A stretch of DNA of 64,000 nucleotides from Asterias rubens (GCF_902459465.1 NC_047065.1:8315521-8379520); one strand, 5' to 3'. Counted from the first letter of the stretch, positions 22,991-59,838 are shown. Notes: a model not told the origin generated them from the sequence alone. Numbers and translations: made by a program.

Positions 22991-23390
22991 ATGGAGAGTG
23001 GCGTTTGAGCCTCGAAGTGTGACGTCAGATGTTTTTTCTGCACATTTTGAATTTCCATCCGCAAATATTTTCCTGATTTTTATTTAAAGGGTTCCCTTTT
23101 CTGAATCGATTTGGAAAGACAACATTTTCATTGAAAAGCACTACGACAGTGGCAATTTCGTTGAGACCAAAAAAAAAATGCGTGCAGACTACGTTATGGT
23201 TATAGCTCCGTTAGAGCATGGAGGTCTATTTTCTTCCTCCATGGTTAAAGGTAGCCCCATAAATGGGTCCTCAGGTACACTACTGCACACTTGTCCAGCG
23301 CGTATACAAAAGGCGCTGCGTACATAAAAAGTAGCCGCGTCCTGCTTCGATCCGTGTAAGATTTTGCAGGACGGTGAAACGGTCCCATAG
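22991..23390. other. Intergenic, no gene seen
   Basis: No exon recognised. A GTAGCCCCATAAATGGGTCC segment at about 23251-23270 resembles the termini of the element at 27836-27892 and may be a remnant. Confidence 0.4.
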
Positions 23391-23534
23391 GCCTCTCTTA
23401 ATACTTATGCATGACGTCATAATTCTTACCCAAAGTGAGGCTATGGGCGCACTTCCCCCATCCCCTGTTTGCGCCCATCGCCTCGTTTTGAGTTGGCATT
23501 GTGACGTACCTCATGCATAAATATTAAGAGAGGC
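23391..23534. mobile_element. Palindromic 145-bp MITE, copy 1
   Basis: Left arm GCCTCTCTTAATACTTATGC then ATGACGTCA; right arm is its inverse, ending AAATATTAAGAGAGGC. A second copy lies at 55194-55342. The centre GCTATGGGCGCA / TGCGCCCATCGCC also pairs. Confidence 0.85.
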
Positions 23535-25555
23535 GTATAATATCTGGATTAAAAGTTACACGTGTAACCAAAAAGCTGATTTCCTGCAGAGCTAGTGTGA
23601 AAGCGAAGCTCTTTGTAGCCGTGTTGAAATTTTACCGAACCAACACGGACCCTATCCGGATAAGGTTCGACACGGAGAGAAGGTCGATAGTGTGAAAAGG
23701 CCTATAGAGGAGGTTCGAGGATCCGGAGTTGTCACTGCAATAGTAGCCTGAAATCTGACGTCACACTTCGAGGCTTTTCAATCAATCAATGAATGAACAT
23801 TTATTTTTCATGTCGACAATAACAATTTAAGCATACACTAGAAAACAAATATCGATGAATATATGAAGGACGGACGCAATGTATAGAATTCGAAGATAAT
23901 ATAAATTAACGTAGTCAACAGGGAAAATTACGCCACAGATTTGTCTCGAACCTATTTTACTGTCAATTCCCGTCCATAATCACTTGGTCAAGTAAAATAA
24001 ATAACACGTTGCTTGTCCCCGCCCGCCTCGATTTGGCGGCCGCACCAATTTTTTGTTTGTTATTTGTTATTTAAAAAAAAAAATCTACCAAAACGCAATG
24101 AGAAACTTTGTATTTTTTGCTCTTCACGTTTGAATGCCACAGTTCTATGCACCAGGGCGTGATGCCACACACATAATTACACATAATTAATAAGCAAGAG
24201 TAACTCTTTGGAAAGAATAACAATGTATCAGCATAGACACATAAACACACACAGAATTTCAGGACATACAGAACATACTCATAAAACTATAAAACCATCT
24301 TCAAATATGATATGGCGGCCATCTTAGACACGGTGGCCATCTTGGAAAAAAAACACAAGAAAATAACAAGTAACAAGGACCTCCCTCACCAACTTTTTCA
24401 AAAAGTCCGGACGAGCAATGTTATTTATTTTACCTTGCCTAAACGAATCGAATCCTTCTTCAGTAGGCCTAGTGTTATAGCTGCAGACGGCGACCGAAAG
24501 TATGCTTTCCATGATTGCGGATCCGACATTGTGGGGCCAAAGGATCCCCTCGGACCAATCAAAACACAGATACGGAAAGCTTGCGTCACTGCGCGTTAAT
24601 TCATCAAGTGTATCCAATGAAATCACTGGTTCTGTATACCTGTATCCTTGCGGGTTAAACACGTCTAATGGTGCAGCTATAAATTATTGAACCAACAAAT
24701 GGCGGGCTGAAGAGGGCGATATGAAGAAAACACTAAGCCGTTGATTCACTATCTGTGTGCCAAACTATCATTTTTTTGGTAGGCCCTCAAACTCGTTTTC
24801 TTTATACACGGGTACTTGAGCGGATTTGTTTTTGATGAGAATGCTATTTAATCATGTTTGTACGGTGTGTTTGTTAACCATTTAAATGTAATGTTTATGT
24901 TAATTTTACAATTCTGAATTCTTCTTAATTATCGACTGAAAAATCAGGCCCCAGCCTCAAGAAGATTGAAAAAGTAAAATCACTACTGCCGTTGACGGCG
25001 TGCGGCAAATGACTGTGCTTTGACGACATGCTTGGTATTTGCTCACGCTGCAACAAAGCGGCTGTGCAAATTGGAGCCAACTACGTAACATGGGTGATGA
25101 CGTAACGGAGCTTTTCGCGAATCACTCAGAAAAGCGCTGGATAGGGGTATTCGAAATTATTGGTTTTTGTTTACACAAATAAAATCTATTTACAGTCATA
25201 TGACTCGATTCCTTATTGATTGAAAACATTTCTAATGAAATTCAGCAAAGATCACGACTCGCCATTTTCACTCCAGAAGGTGCCCGTTTGGAGTCAAGCA
25301 ATATATTCATGGTTTATTTATGAAAACACTGTAATACAGCATTAAAGCCGAAATGTGCAGTTTACAAAATAGTAATTAAAAACATTACTAATGTTACATG
25401 GACATAACAATCTTTTCGAACCAGGGGTTCTGTGCTGTTCGACTTTTAATGAGGAGACTGGATGATTTTGGGGCTTTAAGTTACCCTATTCGGCTTGGAA
25501 AGTGGATAAGTAAAGTGGAAGCAAATCGGTTTTGGTTTTTTTTATGAGGAAGACA
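23535..25555. other. Intergenic, no gene seen
   Basis: AT-rich. Overlapping frames of 95 (+) and 112 (-) codons at 24312-24662 occupy the same DNA, and neither shows a domain or convincing splice sites. I treat both as chance. Confidence 0.45.
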
Positions 25556-25960
25556 TTTTAAGGCTATTGGGTATTACTCAAAATAATTATAATCGTCAAA
25601 ACCTTTCTTGATTACGAGTAATGGGGAGAGGTTGATAGTATAAAACAATGTAAGAAACAGCTCCCTCTGAAGTGAGTACGTAGTTTTTGAGAAAGAAGTA
25701 ATTTTCATCGAATTTGATTTCGAGACCTCAAGTTTAGAATTTGAGGTCTCGAAATCAAGCATCAGAAAGCACACAACTTCGTGAGACAAGGGTGTTTTTT
25801 CTTTCATTATTATCTCGCAACTCCAATGACCGATTGAGCAAAAAATTTCACAGGTTTGTTATTAATTGAATTGAATTAATTTTATGCACATGAATTAATT
25901 TTATGCACATGTTGAGATACACCAATGCTGTGAAGACTAGTCTTTGATATTTACCATCAT
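25556..25960. mobile_element. TTAA-type MITE (family A), copy 4, degenerate ends
   Basis: The interior matches family A closely (GAGTAATGGGGAGAGGTTGA, the GACCTCAAG/TTTGAGGTC palindrome at 25725-25750). The left terminus has lost the GTGGACACT block and the right terminus is decayed. A 21-bp segment containing TGAATTAATTTTATGCACA is tandemly duplicated near 25872-25911. Confidence 0.8.
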
Positions 25961-25999
25961 AACACACCTCTTGCTTGTTCTGCATTCTGGTTGGCTAAA

Positions 26000-26508
26000 G
26001 CCCCTTTCACACGAGAGCAATTATGAAAAGGTTCCCTTGCTAATTGTAGCATGGTTGTAAGATTTTACATAATGCACCTCGTGTGAAAGGACAATAATTT
26101 TTGGAGTGTCCAGGGTCCCTTGTCAAATCTTGTCCAACATTGCTACAATTTGTCGGAGGTCCGGACCTACGACAAAATCTTACACTAGCGGAAGTTTTGA
26201 CCAAGGATGTGGGCTACACATCGTGTGAAAGGAACCCTTGTTTATTGAACGACGTCCTAGGTGAAAATGCCCATACAGCGCATCCTATTGTGGTGCTATC
26301 TTGTCCAACAAAGGTGATCAGGGTTAGGGTTAGGGTTATCACTCTCATATCACTCTCTTGGCGCACAAGGGTTGTTAGTTTTATAACTTTGCAGTGTGAA
26401 AGCTCACAAAATCAGTCACACATGGTGATAACAAATAAACAATCCACGCTCGTAAATTTTGTAGCAAGGGACCCTGGCTACATTTTGTCCGTGTGGAAAG
26501 GGCTTTAA
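26000..26508. mobile_element. CTTTCACACG inverted-repeat element
   Basis: Left end AAAGCCCCTTTCACACGAG, right end GTGTGGAAAGGGCTTT. The internal TCGTGTGAAAGG motif recurs in both orientations. Contains three TTAGGG-type units at 26321-26338. The 135-codon open frame across it has no domain. Non-autonomous element of unassigned type. Confidence 0.6.
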
Positions 26509-26695
26509 ACACGGTCACGTGGGATGAACTAACATAGTCTAGTGTTTGCGGGTACTAGTTCCCGAGCGGGCACTAGTCTTTGAAAATAGTGCCCGGCACA
26601 GCGCCCTCTCTTGACTTGAACCGTGAACAGCAACTACAAAATGTCCTTTCTTTTCAGGGTGTCTGTTTTTATTTCACATTTAAAACCGAGCTGTG

Positions 26696-27128
26696 TTATA
26701 AAACACATATTGACTGGCATAATTCGGCAACTAGTGTACGTCTATCCCCCCTCGGGCCTGTGAGTGACCAGAGCCCAATTTCATGGCTCTGCTACCGCCG
26801 AATTCTGCGCTTACGATCGCGATTCCCCGCTTACGTGCAAGCGCCGAATTTCTGCGCTAGCCTTGTGAGCGTAGAATGTCTAGTAACGTGAAGCACGCAC
26901 GCGCAGAAGCCCAAATTCGCCGCTAACCCGTGAAATACGCTTGCCGTGAAAGCACTGAGAATTCCCTGCTTCCGTAAGCGCCGATTCTGTGCTTACGCTA
27001 AGCAGAGCCATGAAATTGGGCCCAGAAGAGGAGCCTATTTCCTAAATAGGTCCCTCTTCTGGTCACTCAAAGTCCCTCGGGGAATAGACGTATACTAGTT
27101 ACATCATTGCCAGTCAATATGTTTTATA
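26696..27128. mobile_element. Foldback element split by a GGGCCC-type MITE
   Basis: The outer arm ATAAAACACATATTGACTGG ... ACTAGTGTACGTCTATCCCC ... GTGAGTGACCAG (26698-26772) is matched inversely at CTGGTCACTCAAAG...GGGGAATAGACGTATACTAG... CCAGTCAATATGTTTTAT (27057-27126). The centre holds the separate foldback at 26771-27025, so two elements are nested. Confidence 0.75.
26771..27025. mobile_element. GGGCCC-type foldback MITE, copy 2
   Basis: Ends AGCCCAATTTCATGGCTCTG and its inverse CAGAGCCATGAAATTGGGCC. The interior is diverged from copies at 290 and 43317 and rich in GCGCTTACG/CGTAAGCGC palindromes. Inserted in the centre of the foldback at 26696-27128. Confidence 0.75.
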
Positions 27129-27835
27129 ATAGTATCTACTGTCTTTAAAGCTCAAACAGTCCAAAAACGGCTAGGCCCCCTAATCGGCCAAACATAAAAA
27201 AAAAAGTATGATACTAAATAATTATGTAGTTTGGGTAAACGGTTTTAAATAGTATTGGTTGGAAGTTTTGAAATATTTTAGCGTTGCAATAAGCGTTGTT
27301 GCTAAGGAGTTAATATTAGTGTTGATCCCATAGATGTTATAATATTGTGCTACCCCATTTTTTTTACTGGCAAAAAATGACAAGGAATTCAGGCCCGGTA
27401 AATTGTTGTGTTGGGCAAACTCATGCGGCCCGGCCCTTTGATTTAGTCTCTCTCAAAACTTGTAACCGGAAGGTTTTTTGGTAACAGTATTAGAGCTGTG
27501 TCAATGGGTCAATACTAGTGTTCGATTTGTGTATTGGTGTCGTGAGACTTTTATGAAAATACATTCGAGTTTTATTTTATAATCTGCTGACTATGTTCTC
27601 GTGATTGCATTATGTTTACATGCATTCTTTTTTACAAATGTAATTTCATATTTATTTATGTTTTTATTGTTTGTATTATGATTAAAAACAAAATGTCCCG
27701 CATATTTGGTAACCCCGTATCTCTCTTCCCTTTAGAAAAGTAATACACATGCTGTATGTGCAGATAACAAACTACAATACGATGAGGAAAATGCTTTAAA
27801 ACCACGAACAAAAATCCCTAGGAATGCGTTTGACC

Positions 27836-27892
27836 TAGCCCCATAAATCGGTCCAATCCACTATTAACTCCGTAGTCTGATTTATGGGGCTA
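27836..27892. mobile_element. 57-bp minimal MITE with 9-bp target-site duplication
   Basis: TAGCCCCATAAATCGGTCCA at one end, the inverse TGATTTATGGGGCTA at the other. It is flanked by perfect direct repeats CGTTTGACC (27827-27835 and 27893-27901). A 538-bp relative with the same termini is at 34838-35375. The 9-bp duplication fits Mutator-like transposition. Confidence 0.8.
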
Positions 27893-28143
27893 CGTTTGAC
27901 CGTGGTAGGCCCCTCCTAGATCACGCTGCTCTCGTGACTTTTCGATGTTGCTTTTTTGGAGGAGAGGCGTTCCATACTCAACTTGATCAACAAGAATCTG
28001 AGGCAGCTAGTGGCTACGGCTAGATAGTGCGATAAAAGTAAATACTAAGTTAACACATCCGTAGCCGGCCATAGCTGTAGCCATACGGCCGGCAACATGT
28101 GATGACGTGACCTTTGGCCTCGATAGGTTTTCATTTTGTAAAC

Positions 28144-53257
<25,114 letters not shown>

Positions 53258-53306
53258 CATGCAGTTAGAATCAATATGGCTGTATCCTTGTATGTATTGC
53301 GCATAT

Positions 53307-53693
53307 TTAAAGGCAGTGGACACTATTGGTAATTACTCAAAACAATTATTAGCATAAAACCTCACTTGGTATCGAGTAATGGGGAGAGGTTGATGGTACA
53401 AAACCTAGTGAGAAACGGCTCCCTCTGAAGTGACGTAGTTTTCGAGAAAGAAGTAATTTTCCACGAACTTGATTTTGAGTCCTCAAGTTAGAATTTAAAG
53501 GTCTCGAAATCAAGCTTATGAAAGCACACAACTTCGTGTGACAAGGGTGTTTTTTCTTTCATTATTATCTCGCAACTTCGACGACCGATTGAGCTCAAAT
53601 TTTCACAGGTTTGTTATTTTATGTGTATGTTGAGATACAGCAAGTTAGAAGACTGGTCTTTGACAATTACCAATCGTGTCAATTGTCTTTAAA
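53307..53693. mobile_element. TTAA-type MITE (family A), copy 8, in the LONP2 3' UTR
   Basis: TTTAAAGGCAGTGGACACTA to CGTGTCAATTGTCTTTAAA. It starts 49 bases after the LONP2 stop codon. No AATAAA lies between stop and element, so the element is probably transcribed in the 3' UTR. Confidence 0.88.
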
Positions 53694-54385
53694 CCTTGAA
53701 GGATTCTTGGGTTTCAACATACTTTGCTTTGATGTCATTTATTTTTAAACAAAATAGACTGACAGAGTCCATACAAGGGAATTCAGTCTTCACACTAGTT
53801 AAAAAAAAAAAAAAAAGTTGTGGTATGCATTTCAGAAATTCAATCAGTAATTCAAACTCAATTCGTAAATCTGTAACTTAAAGCAATAGATGTGCCACCT
53901 TTTGGATTCAAAAATGATCACTACTCCTAATATTCTGTATTGATGAGGAAGCTCTGAATTTATCTATAAAGTTTTTGTCCAGTATAAAAATACAGAAAAA
54001 TAGTAACTGGTTTTATGATGAACAAAAACATATTTTCAAGCCACAACCAAAATCCTTTTTTTTTGTTCTTTTGTCTTTTCTTCATGAGGAACTTATGAGG
54101 CTTTTGTGTTGTAATTAAAGCAGTTTATATGATTGACTTCAGTATTAAATTCTGCTAAAACAGTAGGACTTAACAGATTTGCCGTTATGTCAGATATTAA
54201 GATAAGGTTGATGCACACATACACATGTATTGCAATTGTTAAATGCACTGGTGTTTTCAGTTTTAAAAAAAAACTGTGTTTGTTTTTGTTTATAGAAGGA
54301 ATCAATCGATCGTTTTGATAAGGGTTAATTTTCAGATCATGTGTACGTGTATACTGGTTACAAATGTTATATTGTATTTACTGTA
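53694..54385. other. LONP2 3' flank, no clear polyA site
   Basis: AT-rich, poly-A run at 53801-53816. I see no AATAAA in a clear context until 54789 (AACAATAAATC) and 55925 (AAAATAAAGC). The end of the LONP2 transcript is therefore not resolved from sequence. Confidence 0.4.
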
Positions 54386-54672
54386 TTAAAGATGCAATGT
54401 CAGATTTTTGAACCCAAACATTAAAAAATAGATTTTTTTTTAGTGAATGGTATTTCAAAGAGTATCACTCGCTCTAACGAATAAAAAGTTTAACTTTTTT
54501 ACTTTTAATGGTCAGGAACCATGACAAAAATTTAAAACGTTTCTTGTAAAACACATAAGATTTGGTCACCCGACAAAAACTAATTTTGAGCACTTTGTTT
54601 CACTACTACTAATAATTGGCGGACTTTTCGAGCAATGGCTCAAATGAAAGCTTGTAACTTTCTTGACCCCCA
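54386..54672. mobile_element. TTAA-type MITE (family D), copy 3, truncated
   Basis: ATTAAAGATGCAATGTCAGA at the left; the sequence follows copies at 10613 and 31007 to CTTTCTTGACCCCCAT and then stops, missing the right inverted repeat. An internal deletion removed the GTGATATATTGTCGGGA block. Confidence 0.85.
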
Positions 54673-55193
54673 TTTTTAATTTGGCATAGAATCCCGTAGA
54701 ATTTGTTAAGAGTGAGAAGTACCATATAACATGGTCATTGTTAACAAAAATGTGCATTTAATTCTAGGTCAAAGCTTGAATTAAATAACAATAAATCAGA
54801 TGACGCAACAATCAAAAGTGGCCAACTTGCCTGTTTATTTTATACTTAATGAACAAACAAAACAATTATTTGGGTTAGTTGAATAGTGATGGGTGTAGCA
54901 TGAAAACTATTGATCAATCTTATAATGTTGACTGAGATTCAGGAACTGAGCTTCTATTCTATTGTGTAGAGTGTTATTGAACAAGCACAGCACACATCCA
55001 AATAACCAATGATAGAGCTTTATACCACTGTAGGGAGATTTAAGCTATTTGAGAATCTGCTGACGAAGCTGTCAATTGTCTCAAATACTGTAGTTATTGG
55101 CTTTCTGTAAGGTTTTTTCTTCCTTTGATATTGAAGTTATCACCCAGCTTACCTATAGCATTATCATGAAGTTATCACCGAGTTTGTCTATAC

Positions 55194-55342
55194 GCCTCTC
55201 TTAATATTTATGTATGACGTCATAACTCGTACCCAAAATGAGGCTATGGGCGCAGGTTCCCCATCACTTGCAGTGGCTGCGCCCATCGCCTCGTTTTGAG
55301 TTCGCATTGTGACGTACCTCATGCATAAATATTAAGAGAGGC
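55194..55342. mobile_element. Palindromic 145-bp MITE, copy 2
   Basis: GCCTCTCTTAATATTTATGT then ATGACGTCA; inverse arm CATGCATAAATATTAAGAGA GGC. Matches 23391-23534 throughout. Confidence 0.87.
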
Positions 55343-55829
55343 TAATAGCTACAACCACTGGCCATTACATTATTGCCACAAACTAGGATTGAGTACTTCA
55401 ATGACCATTTAATAGACTCAAGTGTCAAAGTTAAGGCAAAAGTGAAAGTCATTGGGGAACAATGATAATTTAATTACACATTTTTTCATGGCAGATACTT
55501 AGCCTGGATGAAGGTATGTGAACCAAAGTTTTACTATAAAATGTTCAGATATTGCTTAATAGTAATGAAAGACATTAATAAGGAAAGTAAACCTTTGTTT
55601 TTAACTAACTTTGGTCTGTTTCTACCTACTTCATCGGCAGCAGTGCCTGATATTATGGCTCTGTTTCTGATTAGCCTATCTGGGATGTGGTGTACTGTTA
55701 TTATCTATTCTATAGGAGTGCACTGTTTGTTAAATGGGTGTATACAGACAGATTTACCCAAACCTACTAATAGTGTCACCACCATCTCAAAATGGCTTAC
55801 TTTCGCACTCTTTACGGGATGCTGTAAAT

Positions 55830-55860
55830 GTCGACCCAGGGAAGCTAATCGGACGCACCC
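55830..55860. mobile_element. GTTCGTTTAGC-type MITE end fragment
   Basis: GTCGACCCAGGGAAGCTAAT CGGACGCACCC matches the right end of the copies at 22034, 52341 and 61262. No left end was recognised nearby. The 124-codon open frame at 55508-55882 runs into it. Confidence 0.6.
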
Positions 55861-56170
55861 ACTGTTACACATAACCACATAACTAAACTCACTAAATAAC
55901 TAAACTGACTACCTGGCACAGCAAAATAAAGCATAGTGTAGCAGCACCCTTGAAAAGATATTTGGTGCCAATTTTATCTTAACAAATCTTATTAATAGAA
56001 CACAAATGTCTACAGTTTCCTAAATCCGGAGTTTGGTACAACACTGAACACTAAACCCACAAATAATAAAAAAAGAACCTTATTTGAACTTGTGTATGAC
56101 CCTAAAGATGTTTTCTTCTTCATATCATTTAGAATCGTTTTCATTTTCCTCCTCATTAGAGCCTCCTCTA

Positions 56171-56376
56171 TAGACGATGTGACCTATGTTTACATTCAAA
56201 CCGCCCTCTGTTGACAAAACACTGTATACCTCATGTTTCGCCGGGCAAAAAGACGCGTAGTCACGGTAAGATTCCATACACTTTCTAGCTGGCTGCCAAA
56301 ACACAAAGGTTTTGCCCAGCGGTATGCACGCGAATCATGTTATGGTTTTTGAGTGACGTCAGAGGTCACATCGTCT
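56171..56376. mobile_element. TAGACGATGTGACC MITE, copy 2
   Basis: TAGACGATGTGACCTATGTT to AGGTCACATCGTCT. About 90% identical by eye to 31891-32104, including TTCTAGCTGGCTGCCAAAAC. Recent activity is likely. Confidence 0.88.
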
Positions 56377-56780
56377 TTATGATATCTACTTACTCTTCTG
56401 TGTTTCACTTTTGTGCATAATTTTATTGACTTAGTGTACAAAAATAAAATAATAACAAACATTACTTCCTCTTTTTTACATGTAACAATAAATGATTCAA
56501 GAATGTGTCAATCAGGCATGTGAGTGACTATCCATGAAAAAAGAGGAGAAGAGAAAACCGGGCAAGAAAAAGAAAGAAAGAAAAAAAAAACTATACTTTT
56601 ATACACATAGAAAGTGAGAAAAAAAAGGAGGAAAATCTAAACCCCAATAGAGGAATTCAGCTTAACAGAGGAAGGTTCACATGCCTGGTCAATAAGATAT
56701 CACTCATTAACACCCCCAGACAGTTTGGCCAGTCCTAACAGGAACATTTACAAAACAAACAATTTACAGATTCTCCTTCA

Positions 56781-56902
56781 TTTAAAGGCAGTGGACACTT
56801 TTGGTAATGACTCCAAATAATTATTAGCATCAAACCTTTCTTGGTGACGAGTAATGGGGAGAGATTGATAGTATAAAACATTGTGAGAAACGGCTCCCTC
56901 TA
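56781..56902. mobile_element. TTAA-type MITE (family A), copy 9, left third only
   Basis: TTTAAAGGCAGTGGACACTT to GAGAAACGGCTCCCTCT, then breaks off. A small hairpin follows at 56904-56962 (AAGGTACATGCATGTAC / GTACGTGCATG-type arms around ACAAATTATCATAATTTGT). Confidence 0.82.
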
Positions 56903-56962
56903 AAGAAGGTACATGCATGTACACAAATTATCATAATTTGTCTACATGCACGTACCTTCTTC

Positions 56963-58181
56963 AAATTTGTTACTGATCACAGAAACATATAAAACAACTA
57001 TGGAAAATAACTACTAACTCTCTAGTCTCTAATCTAAAACATTGTAACAATCATAATGAACCCAAGGTGTGTGATATTTGGACATACATGAGCGAGACCC
57101 TATCCTGCACCGTTAGTAGAATGTGTTGTTATGTACTGGTACTATTGAGTAGATCAAACTATTTGTTTTAACGCTTTGTCAAAGGGCGTCTCAAAGTGCT
57201 TAATAATTTCCAAGACGGCTTTTTGAATTATGAGACCCATTTAAGTAGCACTTTAGTAAGGTTCTACAACTGTTTCAAGTATAAAAGTTAGTATCAAAAA
57301 ATATAAAGTATTTAAGATTTAATATTTAAGAACAGTATAAAGTATAGAATATAAAACATGAAACAATCTTTAAAATATACAATGTGAAAGTTAACTCAAA
57401 AACAAACACCTTTTTGGGGCATATCTAGTGCTTTGCTTTAGATAGTTAGATAGGAAGAGTTTTATTTGGTATATATGCTCAACTATAAATACAATCAGTA
57501 AACGTACATAGAGTCATACATCAATATACTGTACTGCCCAGCAGCATATAGCGATACACTGTATGCGGTACGAGGAAACCTCGCTAGCTTGTTTTTGTAG
57601 AAAAAAAGGAACATCAAAAGAAAACTCGATAGTCATTAATAGGTCTACGCATTTGTTAATATATCTAGTTGTTATAGATCGTTATTAATTCTCCCTTCAC
57701 AGTTGACTTGTCGAAGCTAATGATGATGAAATAATTTAGCTCTTACGAAAAATAAAACGCTCATTAGTAAACAGGAAACTGTTCATCATTTATGATGATA
57801 TTGTCGGAAATTAACGCCTTCGCACTTAATCAGTATGAGCATTGAGCCAGACAAAAGCCTTGAAAAGCCATTGTGTCCATTTTATCCGTGCACACAAATA
57901 TTCTCCATAAAAATTACCCTAGCCATTTAACGAGAGGCATTTATTGTTCCCATGAGAACTTGTACTTTAATACAAATATTACCGAAAGGGTAAAAAATTG
58001 TGCATACACATTAAGCCATGACTATCTTTTAAAATTTGAACTACGATTCCAGTAATTTACTGCAAGAATCTTGAGAAATTGGATTTCAGCAAACTCGGGA
58101 GGTAAGGGACTAAAGGGATAAGGCAAAATGATGGCTTCAAAAACTTCTTTTTTTCTTAAGCTGCCTACATGTACACGTATG

Positions 58182-58182
<1 letters not shown>
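56963..58182. other. Intergenic, no gene supported
   Basis: AT-rich. It may contain the 3' UTR of the possible minus-strand gene at 58235-59838: TTTATT (inverse of AATAAA) occurs at about 57939-57944. Nothing else is recognised. Confidence 0.35.

Positions 58183-58223
<41 letters not shown>
58183..58223 (+). repeat. (CAGA)10 tetranucleotide repeat
   Basis: Uninterrupted CAGA units, directly beside the candidate minus-strand exon at 58235-58276. Confidence 0.9.
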
Positions 58224-58224
<1 letters not shown>

Positions 58225-58234
58225 GACTTGATTG

Positions 58235-58276
58235 TCAGCTGCTGATGAATACCTGATGAATACTGGTATGGAGGTC
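58235..58276 (-). CDS. Possible terminal exon of a minus-strand gene
   Basis: On the minus strand a good acceptor (TTTCTTACAG) precedes 58276. Continuing the third frame of the exon at 59838-59694 gives DLHTSIHQVFISS and a stop (TGA) at 58237-58235. Support is only the splice sites and a short frame. No family is recognised. Confidence 0.25.
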   Translation of the reverse strand, partial: DLHTSIHQVFISS

Positions 58277-58449
58277 CTGTAAGAAACACAAGATACATGG
58301 AATTACTTATTATACATAATGATACTTGATGAAATCAAAGCAATGGAGTTTCAGCTAATTCTCATTCTAGCCTTGCTATAAAAAGAGGGAAACAGTTTTA
58401 AAATGGTCACGTGCAAAAATACAGGCATACTCAGGCATAGAATTACAAA

Positions 58450-58870
58450 GGTAGAGTTGCAATTGCTGTACATGTAGGTTGTGGGTTTGATATGCCAATG
58501 ATTTGTTTTCACAGAGCTCCAGAAAGTACTGACTACACAGTGCTAACACACGTGGGTGTAAGAAAAAGGAAAACAAATGTATTATTCTTCATCCTCAATG
58601 CAATGTTTCGTACATTAAGTTGTTGCGGTACCCGCTGCTAAAATATAGGATTCAAACCGACTCTAGCTCTTGGACAATCTCGGTGGTCAAAATGATAAGA
58701 CACTGCTCTATAGAATTGCAAATGTCATGGGTTCGAATCCCACCTGTGTAATATGCCTGTGATATTTGTTCAAAAGACTCGGAAAAGTACCGAGTATACA
58801 GTGCTTACACACACCAGTGTAAGGGTAAACATACAAGGTGCTTACACACATCGGTGTATGGGTAAAAATA
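58450..58870. mobile_element. tRNA-like foldback (SINE pair), copy 3, decayed
   Basis: Contains GGGTTCGAATCCCACC (58731-58746), TGCCTGTGATATTTGTTC, and two copies of the 3' part ACACACCAGTGTAAGGGTAA / ACACATCGGTGTATGGGTAA. The left half is diverged (TGTGGGTTTGATATGCC). Confidence 0.6.
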
Positions 58871-58874
58871 TAAG

Positions 58875-59290
58875 GTGCTAAATAATTGGGTCTCGGAATT
58901 CATCACTGCAATAACCTATCTTTCTGAAAGTTTGTATATTATACTCAGCGCCTTGAGTACCTTGTTTGGTAGATACATGTACATGTACGTGCACTATATG
59001 TGGGTTCAAATCCCGGTCGTGACACTTGTGTCCTTGAGCAAGATACTTTACTATAATTGCTTCTCTTCACCCAGGGGTATAAATGGGTACCTGCGAGGGT
59101 AGAGGTTGATATTGTGAATGACAAGCTTTCGGAGCGCCACGGCAGCTCGGGGCTGTATACTCCCTAATGGGAGCTGAGAAAGATTAAAGGGATGTTTATT
59201 GGCCCAATGACCAGGGCACTAATGTAAAGCGCATTGATACGGTTTATTGTGAAATGCGCTATATAAGAATTTGTTATTATTATTATATAA
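58875..59290 (+). mobile_element. tRNA-derived SINEs, two overlapping fragments
   Basis: 58875-59000 is the 3' end of the SINE family at 43990 (TAACCTATCTTTCTGAAAGT, CCTTGAGTACCTTGTTTGGT). From about 58999 a different SINE begins within its B box (GGGTTCAAATCCCGG) with body CTTTCGGAGCGCCACGGCAG CTCGGGG and 3' end AAATGCGCTATATAAGAA, then TTATTATTATTAT. This body type is common among metazoan tRNA SINEs; I do not assign a named family. Confidence 0.7.
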
Positions 59291-59693
59291 AACTTCAATA
59301 ATATTATTATTAAAAAACAAAGTAATATTCTCTATCCCGATGCAAATTTCCATCTATTTATCTGTGTCAAATCTTGCAACTGTGAGTGTTCTTGAATTAC
59401 AGAGATATCTCTTCTCTTTTTTTAGCTGCAATAGTAACAGTTGATAAGTTTTTGCACACTGTTTGAGAAGAATTTAAAATCTTTGGGAATTAAGGATTAA
59501 GAGGAGATTGTTGTTATCAAGGAAACAAGTCAATGCCATTACATTTTATACAAGGTATACAGGTATACATTGCAGTGGCTGCAACAACACAAGATATCAA
59601 TTAGGCTACGAGTGTTCAGACTAGTGACATATGAATTAAAATTCATTATTTCTTTCTATGATATTTGTGCCAATCATTTCTCTTATCACTAAC

Positions 59694-59838
59694 CTGATAT
59701 GTTGGTGGGTTAGTTGGTGTTACTGGGCCATGTAGGATGACGTCTTCTATTAAAGTAGGAGGTAATGCTGGCTGATTTGAGATTAGGCGGAGGTGTATTA
59801 TCCATTAGAAGGAATGTTGGATCTTCAAAGGTTGGTAT
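59694..59838 (-). CDS. Possible exon of a minus-strand gene, frame uncertain
   Basis: Minus-strand acceptor TTGTTGATTGTAG before 59838 and donor CAG|GTTAGT at 59694-59693. The only frame open at the start reads IPTFEDPTFLLMDNTPPPNL, KSASITSYFNRR... and stops at 59710. A second frame, open from the middle to the donor, reads SNQPALPPTLIEDVILHGPV TPTNPPTYQ, which looks equally protein-like. Either the stop is real and the rest is 3' UTR, or a one-base indel breaks a proline-rich coding exon. Family not recognised. Confidence 0.3.

Noticed and set aside
24312..24662. Overlapping 95-codon (+) and 112-codon (-) frames
   Set aside because: Same DNA open on both strands without conserved motif; no exon signals.
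55508..55882. 124-codon + strand frame with hydrophobic segments
   Set aside because: Its end is MITE sequence and the rest has no recognisable family; probably chance in AT-rich DNA.
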